Part shown: piece after piece, positions 1-7,800 of the stretch
Numbering within the stretch: position 1 is the stretch's first letter
How the letters are laid out: each line of letters begins with the position of its first letter
Assembly: GCA_014382915.1 (NCBI GenBank)
Contig: JACNIV010000347.1
Location: 1 to 9,375 of the forward strand
Reading direction: 5' to 3'
DNA from: Candidatus Cloacimonadota bacterium
GTDB taxonomy: Bacteria; Cloacimonadota; Cloacimonadia; Cloacimonadales; TCS61
Length of the DNA: 9,375 nucleotides
Made by a program: the position numbers and the translations under genes
Notes under the pieces: generated by a model
Databases searched by the model: none
The model's input: the letters and a program-made list of their open reading frames with translations, nothing else
What the model was told of the DNA's origin: nothing

Positions 1-1810
1 AATCTTTATCGTGTTCAGTGTAATATTTCTGATGAAATGATAAAACAACATCATTACTAACGCCATTAAGATTAATTGGATTCAAAGTAGTTAAAATTGA
101 ACTGGAATTATCGGAATAAAATTTATAAAAATTACCGGAAACTAAACCGGGATTATTTGTAGCAACATTTGAATTTTCAAATATATCATACTCAATTGCC
201 CATTCACCGGTCACATCCCAGTTAGAAAACCCATTTTCCCAATTTTCTTCAAAAACAACTGTTTCAGGTTCGAGTTCGATTACTAAATCGAATGTGCCCG
301 CAGGAAAACTTATTGTTGAAATACTCGGTACATAACCATCAACAAATACAGTTATCTGATGTTCACCTTCATAAGTTGTAAAAGCGCAACTGCCATTAAT
401 CACTGCAACCGTATCTGCAGGAAGATATTCTCCATAATCCAAAATGATAGTAGCATCCAGCGGGGTCCCGCCAGAAGAAACCGTTCCTTCCACAATCACT
501 ATAGCCAGTGGATCGAGTGCGATCTCTTCTATTTTCCATAAAGAATTATTAACTGTAATCCCAGGAACTATTTTTTCTTCATAGCCTTTTTTCACTACAC
601 GAACTGTATATGTTCCCGGCATCAAAGGACGCCAGTAACGCCCATAAAGCTCATCGGAAAGACGCGGACTGAAAAAAGAAGCCTGTTTTTCTTCGATAAT
701 TACTTCAGCTACAAGAGGGTCTCCTGTTACGGAATCGGTTATGTGTCCGGTAAGCATCGCTGCTGGAGCATCATTATAACCGAGAGAACGATTCAGCAAC
801 CAATACGCTCCCTGGCTGCATCGCTCACAAGTATCATCTACAATAACTGCGGGAGGTTGAATATTTATTGTTCCACATTCTATCAATAACTGGAATGTAC
901 CATGAGCTTGATAGAACCAATCGTGAGAAAGACCATTTCTGCCTTGAGAAGCAGCAGGTTCATAATGTCCGGTTCCAGCTTCCGTAACTATAAGATTTGC
1001 TACATTCACACCGATAGATTCACTCAATTCAAAATCCGGTGGATGTTTACCAACATCATCCCAATTATATGAATATTTTACTTTCTCACAAAAATACCCC
1101 GACCTGGAAGAATGCCAGTTTATGGAATAGATAAAATGCTGCTCGTCTGCCAGCGAGCGGATCGCCTGATTTCCACCTTCGGAAAATGGCGCAGGACCGC
1201 GATAATAATCGTTCCACTCTTCGGGTCCGATAACATACAAGGTATCACCGTGTACCCAGTTAAAGGAATAATTCCTGTTGGTATCCACACCATCGATATC
1301 ACCACCGGCACCAATATAATAATCGAAAATTCCATTTAGATTATTATCTCGTTTATTTTTTCTGAAAGTAACATCCCAGTCGTCCATAACCACCTGCAAT
1401 CCTTCCGGGTTATAGGTAGGAACGAACCACATTTCCAGATTTTCCAACCAGACATTATACGGATCGACCATTCTATTTTCCACAATATCATTGATCATAT
1501 ACATGGTAATTTCAACCCCGAGTACTTCTTCGGCATGACATTGACCGGCATACATTACAGCAGGTTTATCTCTATCTGTTGTAACATAATTACTGAGTTT
1601 AACGGCGTAGATGGGTATCGGATCCTGGTATGGAACAGCTCCCAGAGTCGTTCCAATTTGTTGAACCATCACAATATCCGGGTAGTTTGTTTGAAGTGAA
1701 TCTATCTCCAGTAGAATTTCTTCATAAGTATGATAGCGCGGATCTAAACTTACTTGTGCAGTAAGTATCGCAACAATAAAAATCAAAGCAATAGTAAAAC
1801 TTTTTTTCAT
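1..1810 (-). CDS. Secreted M14-family zinc carboxypeptidase, C-terminus cut by window edge
   Basis: Translating the minus strand from the ATG at 1810 gives 603 uninterrupted codons to the window edge, so the C-terminus is missing. A signal peptide is clear (MKKSF, hydrophobic core, LTA before Gln19). Residues about 24-345 form an M14 metallocarboxypeptidase domain, which removes C-terminal residues from peptides outside the cytoplasm. Zinc ligands are His92 and Glu95 (CHAEE) and His233 (NWHSS). Substrate-binding residues appear as Arg150 and Asn178-Arg179 (GVDTNRNY), and the catalytic Glu is Glu311 (LLIECGT), with the DWxY motif eleven residues before it as in carboxypeptidase A. The active site thus looks complete. 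Residues about 350-430 resemble the carboxypeptidase-regulatory / transthyretin-like fold, 436-513 is a second small beta domain (PEGA-like at best), and from about 518 (FEENWENGFSNW) a MAM / choice-of-anchor-J-like jelly roll begins. By analogy with its neighbours a sorting module probably lies beyond the window. It is the third gene of the apparent operon, 33 bases after the propeller gene. Family assignment is strong; substrate preference is not determinable. Confidence 0.92.
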   Translation of the reverse strand, partial: MKKSFTIALIFIVAILTAQVSLDPRYHTYEEILLEIDSLQTNYPDIVMVQQIGTTLGAVPYQDPIPIYAVKLSNYVTTDRDKPAVMYAGQCHAEEVLGVEITMYMINDIVENRMVDPYNVWLENLEMWFVPTYNPEGLQVVMDDWDVTFRKNKRDNNLNGIFDYYIGAGGDIDGVDTNRNYSFNWVHGDTLYVIGPEEWNDYYRGPAPFSEGGNQAIRSLADEQHFIYSINWHSSRSGYFCEKVKYSYNWDDVGKHPPDFELSESIGVNVANLIVTEAGTGHYEPAASQGRNGLSHDWFYQAHGTFQLLIECGTINIQPPAVIVDDTCERCSQGAYWLLNRSLGYNDAPAAMLTGHITDSVTGDPLVAEVIIEEKQASFFSPRLSDELYGRYWRPLMPGTYTVRVVKKGYEEKIVPGITVNNSLWKIEEIALDPLAIVIVEGTVSSGGTPLDATIILDYGEYLPADTVAVINGSCAFTTYEGEHQITVFVDGYVPSISTISFPAGTFDLVIELEPETVVFEENWENGFSNWDVTGEWAIEYDIFENSNVATNNPGLVSGNFYKFYSDNSSSILTTLNPINLNGVSNDVVLSFHQKYYTEHDKD

Positions 1811-1817
1811 AAAATTA

Positions 1818-1822
1818 CTCAC
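1818..1822 (-). promoter_or_regulatory. Weak ribosome binding site of the M14 carboxypeptidase gene
   Basis: On the minus strand GTGAG, within GAAGTGAG, lies seven bases before the ATG at 1810. It is an imperfect Shine-Dalgarno match at normal spacing. The signal peptide directly after this ATG supports the start independently. The 33-base gap from the preceding stop shows no promoter-like pair of boxes or hairpin, consistent with co-transcription. Confidence 0.4.
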
Positions 1823-1843
1823 TTCAATAAGATCTATCCGCCC

Positions 1844-4800
1844 TTATTTTAGGAGGATCATTTTTCTTGGCTTTGATTTATAGTCATTAGCTTCCAACCT
1901 GTAGAAATAGATACCATTCGCTACCGACTTTCCTGAATTATCTTTGCCGTTCCAGAACAATTTATTTGTTTCAACATCAATGGATTTAACCTGCTGTCCT
2001 TTGATATTATATATTTTCACCTTTGCTTTTTTTAAAGTAATTGGATTCAAATTAAAAGATATTGCTGTGGAACTTTTAAATGGATTGGGATAGTTCTGAT
2101 TCAAAACATAATTTTCATGATGGATCTCATCATCATCAACATCGACCGAATCAAATTTAACTTTCTGTGCATAGACATTATAGATATCGGTTTTACCGCT
2201 GGAGCGAGTATCTTCCCAGATAACATAAGTATAACCATCACTGCCGGTAACTGCCATGGGTTTATTCTGGTTTTTGATTGCATTACAGATATTGAATCCA
2301 TTAGTAGGCCATAGAAGGTCACCATTGGCATCGATCATTTGAGCTTTTAAATTAGACTGATCGATCAGATCATAATCTTCCCAGAAGACCATGAATTTTT
2401 CTCCATTTGAGGTGAGGTAAGGTTTCTGTTGGTTACTATTTTTTGCAACAACTTCCAGTCCGTTTTCCTGCCATACACCTGCTCCTGTTTCGTCATATTT
2501 CTGCATATAAACATCGTAGGATGTACCGGTGCGGAAATCATCCCAAACCATGAATAATCCATCATCCTCATCAAAGATCATATTGGAAAACTGCTGGTCG
2601 TTCTGCACACATACAAGCGGGATACCGTTTTCTTCCCAGAGAATAGTTCCGTCGTAAGTTACCAGTTGTGCGTAAATATCCAGATCACCGTTTCTCACGT
2701 CATCCCATACTATCAGAAGACCTTCCGGTACCAGGATTCCACGAGCATTTTCCGCATTGAATGTGTCTACAACACATACTTCTAGACCATCCTCATCCCA
2801 GTTAAAAGCTGTCATGCCATTTTCATCAACTAATTTACAGAAGATATTCCGGTTGTTGTAACCCACACTCTGCCAGATGTAGAAATTTTCTACAATATCA
2901 CAAAGTTCATCGTTCCCGGTTCTGTCAACTATAGTAACACCCTGTGGACCCCATTGCAACTGTCCATCAATAATTTTTTGCCCTTGGATGCGTGAGTCAT
3001 ATGCATCGGTAAAATCTTCCCACACGATATTATATTCAAAAGTACTATTATCTTCAATAATCGAAACCTGTGGTGTTTCCTGCTGACCAGTGGAAGGAGC
3101 TACCTGAATACCCACGCTATCCGACCAGATAAAATTCCCCTGCAGATCTACAGCTTGGGTATATATCTGTTTGAAACCCTCTTTATTTTCTTCCCAAACT
3201 GCACAGAGGACATCGGATCCAGGATATAGTTCTGCTTTCATATTTTCCTGGTTGAATCCTGTCATTGTAGTAATAGACTCACCATCCTCGTCGAGCACAA
3301 AAGAACCATCTCCATTCAACACTTGATAATAGATCTGGATTGCAATAGTGGCATTTCGTGTATCTTCCCAGATAATAACCTGATTATCTCCATTTGGAAG
3401 AAATTGATAATTTAATGCGTCCCCGCAAAGACCGTAGAAAATGATCTCGCCATTGGGATCAAGCTGGATATTTCCCGAAAAGTCGAGAAGCTGAAGATAG
3501 AGTCCTGTAGAACCGTCCCTGTTATCTCCCCACATGCAGAAAACATCATTGTCAGTTGTCTTTATAACCGGAGAAAACTGGTAACCTTCTGCATCACAAA
3601 CTACATTTCCATTGGCAGCTAAAAGAGCTGTTCCGGATGAGTTTAAATGTTGAACATAAATATCTCCCCAGGGGTGATCTTCGATCCTGCCGTCTTCCCA
3701 GATGATCCAGGCTCCACCGCTATTATCACCAATCAAGCGGGGATTAAGCTGGTCATAGGTTGCCATAGCAACAGCAACACCATCTGCACCCCACAGTAAA
3801 GTACCATCGGTACTAATCTTCTGGGCATAAATATCTTTCTTATCTTGGGCACTTTCATTTCTTCCATCTTCCCATACAACAATAGCACCGGTATCAGATG
3901 CTTTTGTTATACGTGCATTTCGCTGTACACCGTTTCCGGCATAAACTACTACTTCATTTGTCCAGAGTAGATTGCCATTTATATCAACCCTCTGCGCATA
4001 AATATCTCCATTAATGTCACCTCTTTTATCACGCCAGGAAAATATTAAACTTCCAGTACCATCGGGAGCCATTTTTGGAGATTCCTGAATATTAGCTGCA
4101 TTACAAAGTAAAACTCCATTCGGGTTCCATAGAAGATTGCCATCTGAACTGATACGTTGAACATAAATGTTCTCGTCATCGGCATTGCGTGTATCGTGCC
4201 AGGCCAGAATTCCACCACCGGAACCATCTTCCCAGAAAGTGTGCTGACTCTGAGCTGCACTTTCAGAAACAATAGCATTGCCGTTTGTTACCCAACCAGC
4301 GGCAATACTGCCATCCGATAAAATACGTATACCATAAATATCAGACCCGCCATTGTTATTACGATCATCCAGCCAGATAATAAAAGCACCACCATTTTCA
4401 TCGTGGATGATATTCAACGTTATCTGGATATCATCTGCCAGACAAAGAGGAACTCCGGCGGTATTCCACTGTAAATTACCATTAGCATTGAGTTTCTGGG
4501 CATAAACATCACCGGCATCTTCATTTCGAAAATCGATCCAGGCAATGATCACTTCGCCACTTCCCGTATGAATAACAACCGGATCTTCCTGTCTGTTTAT
4601 TTCACCATTAACAAGAACTCCGCCTACATTCCATATTTCATTCCCATTTGAATCCATCTTTTGCACCCAAACATCTCTGTCACCATTACGCGTATCCGAC
4701 CAGGTATATACCACACAATTACCATCAACCGGAGCAGAAGAACGATACCATTCGATATTTTCTCCCCGACGAACAGATACTTCGTTGGTCCATTGAATCT

Positions 4801-4855
4801 GTGCACTTAAGGCAACTGCCGTGAGCAAAAACAAGATAAGATAGATTTTTTTCAT
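1844..4855 (-). CDS. Exported 16-repeat beta-propeller-like protein with T9SS-type sorting module
   Basis: A 1003-residue exported protein of unknown specific function. The start is placed at the ATG at 4855, not the in-frame ATG twelve bases upstream, because GAGGG sits five bases before 4855 and the signal peptide (MKKIY, Leu-rich core, LSA before Gln19) begins there. Residues about 20-905 are 16 tandem repeats averaging 55 residues with the pattern I-x-W-x-D-x-R-N ... D-I-Y-A-Q-K ... D-G-N-L-L-W ... G-V, often followed by Q-x-x-P. The repeat tryptophans fall at residues 52, 106, 161, 219, 274, 328, 386, 442, 496, 554, 612, 661, 717, 771, 825 and 880. This resembles beta-propeller blades; the fold is inferred. 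No catalytic motif is seen. Residues about 920-1003 form a T9SS type A / FlgD-like module (NQNYPNPF, VKIYNIKGQ, WNGKDNSGKSVANGIYFYR, ending KMILLK), implying outer-membrane export and surface attachment or release. It lies 18 bases after the C25 gene and 33 before the carboxypeptidase gene. A binding, adhesive or scaffolding role alongside the peptidases is plausible but unproven. Confidence 0.88.
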   Translation of the reverse strand: MKKIYLILFLLTAVALSAQIQWTNEVSVRRGENIEWYRSSAPVDGNCVVYTWSDTRNGDRDVWVQKMDSNGNEIWNVGGVLVNGEINRQEDPVVIHTGSGEVIIAWIDFRNEDAGDVYAQKLNANGNLQWNTAGVPLCLADDIQITLNIIHDENGGAFIIWLDDRNNNGGSDIYGIRILSDGSIAAGWVTNGNAIVSESAAQSQHTFWEDGSGGGILAWHDTRNADDENIYVQRISSDGNLLWNPNGVLLCNAANIQESPKMAPDGTGSLIFSWRDKRGDINGDIYAQRVDINGNLLWTNEVVVYAGNGVQRNARITKASDTGAIVVWEDGRNESAQDKKDIYAQKISTDGTLLWGADGVAVAMATYDQLNPRLIGDNSGGAWIIWEDGRIEDHPWGDIYVQHLNSSGTALLAANGNVVCDAEGYQFSPVIKTTDNDVFCMWGDNRDGSTGLYLQLLDFSGNIQLDPNGEIIFYGLCGDALNYQFLPNGDNQVIIWEDTRNATIAIQIYYQVLNGDGSFVLDEDGESITTMTGFNQENMKAELYPGSDVLCAVWEENKEGFKQIYTQAVDLQGNFIWSDSVGIQVAPSTGQQETPQVSIIEDNSTFEYNIVWEDFTDAYDSRIQGQKIIDGQLQWGPQGVTIVDRTGNDELCDIVENFYIWQSVGYNNRNIFCKLVDENGMTAFNWDEDGLEVCVVDTFNAENARGILVPEGLLIVWDDVRNGDLDIYAQLVTYDGTILWEENGIPLVCVQNDQQFSNMIFDEDDGLFMVWDDFRTGTSYDVYMQKYDETGAGVWQENGLEVVAKNSNQQKPYLTSNGEKFMVFWEDYDLIDQSNLKAQMIDANGDLLWPTNGFNICNAIKNQNKPMAVTGSDGYTYVIWEDTRSSGKTDIYNVYAQKVKFDSVDVDDDEIHHENYVLNQNYPNPFKSSTAISFNLNPITLKKAKVKIYNIKGQQVKSIDVETNKLFWNGKDNSGKSVANGIYFYRLEANDYKSKPRKMILLK
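2153..4795 (-). repeat. Sixteen tandem ~55-residue propeller-type protein repeats
   Basis: This coding repeat array spans most of the exported protein encoded at 1844-4855. Spacing between the repeat tryptophans ranges from 49 to 58 residues, mostly 54-58. The best-conserved core is (I/V)-W-E-D-x-R-N followed by D-I-Y-A-Q; repeats 10, 11, 12 and 15 lose the Arg of that core. Several repeats also share a Cys soon after the G-V turn (PLC, LLC, VVC, EVC, NIC). At DNA level the copies are diverged, with only short shared words such as the complement of TCTTCCCAGAT encoding the W-E-D core, so this is an old duplication rather than recent slippage. Confidence 0.85.
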
Positions 4856-4860
4856 TTTTA

Positions 4861-4865
4861 CCCTC
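4861..4865 (-). promoter_or_regulatory. Ribosome binding site that sets the start of the propeller gene
   Basis: Minus-strand GAGGG is followed by TAAAA and then the ATG at 4855, a good Shine-Dalgarno match with five-base spacing. This site overlaps the first codons that would be read from the alternative in-frame ATG at 4867, which itself has only A/T-rich sequence upstream. The start at 4855 is therefore preferred. Confidence 0.7.
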
Positions 4866-4873
4866 ATTTTTAT

Positions 4874-7800
4874 TTATTTTATTAAAAGCATTTTTTTTGT
4901 GTCCAAATGTTTTCCGGTTTGGAATTTATAAAAATAAACACCACTGGCTACGGATTTTCGGTTTTCATCTTTTCCATCCCAGACCATCGCATAATTTTTT
5001 ACTTCCAGGTATTGATCAACCAGTGTTTTTACCTTTTCACCCTTGATATTAAATATTTCGATCTTAACTTTTCCAGGTTGGCTCAAAGAGAAACGGATAG
5101 TAGTTTCCGGATTGAACGGATTGGGATAATTCTGGTATATTTTTGTAATAAGTGGTAGTTCGTTCTCAGAATTAACTTCAAATATTCCTTCTCCTGTAAG
5201 CACAACATTTTTTATGGGGTCTATCGGATCGTTACTGTATATCTTAAGAGTGTCATTATAAACCATTTCGGAAGTGGGAGCAAAAGTAATGATAACTGCT
5301 CTCTGTTCATCGGGATCTACAACAAAATTAGTAGGTGTAGCTGTAAACACATCTAATTCATTTGTAATATCATCCACAACCAGGATAAGCGTCCCAATAT
5401 TGTAAACAATCAATGTATCCACCACCTCTTCTCCGATGAATACAGTATTAAAATCAAAAAAATCCGATGATAGGTTTATGCGGGGATAATCACTAACAAC
5501 TGAAAGGTTAACTGGAATAGTGATGAGGCTTGCTTCGGGATCGTTGGTGGTCATTTTCAGGTTACACAGATAATCTCCAAGTATAAGTTCTTCGGAAGTA
5601 ACTGTGATGGTTACACTCTCTGTCTCTCCAGCTTCCACGTAACCCATATTAGGCGTAACATCAACCCAATCCACGATTTTCTTGAAATAAACAGCCAGTT
5701 CATTCTGCACATAAGGTCCGTTGTAAACAATTTGCAGAAACGTTGAAGCATTCTCATCCTGAATACCGATAGTAGCGGAATCGATATCGCCGCTAACCGA
5801 CTGATATTGAAACAGGAAACTTCCTGAAGGATAGATTATTAATTGAAAGTTATAAGTCCCTGTATAATTACCTGGGAAATGAATAACATTATCGAACCAT
5901 ACAACCAGGCTATCCGATGTACTGTAATAATACACATCTCCACCTTGCAGCGGATCCAGGTCATCCCAGAAAGGCATTATTGCCGGTTTTGGTGCGTCCG
6001 GATGTGGCAGAGAAAGATTATTCCATTCCGTGCAGTCATCACCAAACCCGATCCAGCCATTGGGGTTAATTCTGAATTCGGAATAATATGTGCCGTAGAA
6101 ATTAAAATCAAATCCGATAGGCATGAGAGGAGTAGCTTCATCATTATGGACAAACGTTACAGGTGTTCCCAACCCGCTTATATCCCGCCATTCGTACACA
6201 GGTCCGTTGGGTTCATTGCTGTCTATCCACTGGTATCCGTAGGCATCAGGACCACCCTGACCACGCTCGTCTATATATTGTTTGGTAATATTAAAAACAA
6301 GATTAGCTTCACCACTATTGGTGATCTGAAGCGTCTGGCTGTCAGTTTCATTTTCCAGGAGTACAAACTGGAATTCTTCTTGATTCAATCCGATAATAGG
6401 AGGATCCATCATACCAGAACCAAGTGTAGTTAATTTAAGAGCAAGTCCATTTTGCAAAATCCTGGCAGCAGTGGGATAGGTATTATTAAATGTATATTCC
6501 AAGCCGATCGTACCTGTGTGATCTTCCAGACCAACAGTTGCATATTGACCATGTTGCGATGGATAAGATCCCTGATCCACATTATTAATGGTTTCATACT
6601 GAAAGATGATCTCTACATCACCTGTTGGGCTGGGATAATACGCTGGATCGAGTAGCAGCATCTGGAATGTTTCTTCGGCACTATTATACTCATTCTGCAA
6701 ATGAGACCATTCCACAATAAAGGCATTTATATTTGTATCATGATAATAACAAACATGTCCAGAGCCGGTTTTAAGGTCATCCCAGAATGGTGCGATCATG
6801 GGAGATGGACCGCCTGGTCCTGGAACTTGCCAGTTCATAAAGGAAGACATGGTTGTTCCACCCGGTGCAACCCAGCCATTGGAACACACTGTAAGTGAAT
6901 TGTAATTTATACCATAAAAATTGAAGTTGAAAGGAACAGTAATAATCTGAATGGCACCGGTATTTCCGGGATCATATAAACCAAGTGTGGTACCGGAACC
7001 GCCAAAGCTGGGATCAATTTCGATCCAGTTATAAACAGGAGTGCCTTCATAACCAGTATCATAACTATCATAGCAGTAATATCCATATTCATCTGGTCCC
7101 AGTGGATCAGTTACCGTTACTTCTCCAATATTTATAAAAAAGGTTAATTCATGGTCATAACCACTGGTATTGGTAAGCAGCAGGTTGAAAGCGATCTGTG
7201 AGCCAGGGAGAATAGCAATATCGGCAGTAACTTCAAAGGTATTGGATGAATTGGTCCCTGTCATACCCGGTGGAATCGTTTCAAAAACTCCTAGGCTGTC
7301 CACAAATGTTATGTAAGAATTTGAACAGCTCAACTGCCCTTCGATGCCCATTGCAATTACTGTTCCACCATTGAATAAAGAAATTTGCAGTTCCACTGTT
7401 TCACCCGGGTCGAAAATACCGTTGCTATTGGGATCATTTACTAAAATGTATTCATCCACACTGAGATGAGGACCATCAACAGGAATTATGATCAGGTCGT
7501 TCCACTGGTTACTTTCATCATCCGTTATAGCAATATTAAGAAGTATTTCAGTTCCCCCCAGCACATCTTCATCTACAGTAAAATCAAAATCATCGGCTGA
7601 GAAAGCTATACTACCCGGAGAGATATTACCAAATTCTTCGATATCATCGGTGATAGTTATGAAATCGTTCGAAGTAGAGATGGTAGCTGTAACATTGTTA
7701 GCAGTTTGCAATCCGTAATTTTCCAGACCAACATTAAGTTCAATACTTTCTCCAGGATTGACCAAACCGTTTGTATTACCAGAGGAACTGCCATTATTAT

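Noticed and set aside
1112..1339. Overlapping short frames on both strands in the left part of the window
   Set aside because: They overlap the M14 catalytic domain, which contains the zinc ligand His233 and the NRN motif in the other minus-strand frame. The carboxypeptidase explains this stretch fully.
1811..1843. Possible promoter or terminator between the propeller and carboxypeptidase genes
   Set aside because: Only 33 bases, with no inverted repeat followed by a T-run and no convincing -35/-10 pair.
2153..4795. CRISPR-like or satellite DNA repeat
   Set aside because: Periodicity is at protein level (about 55 codons) with diverged DNA. There are no identical repeat units with unique spacers.
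5843..6433. A 196-codon plus-strand open frame
   Set aside because: It lies wholly antisense to the nidogen-like part of the C25 gene, whose protein is clearly conserved in motif content. The antisense product shows no recognisable domain and no ribosome site was evident.
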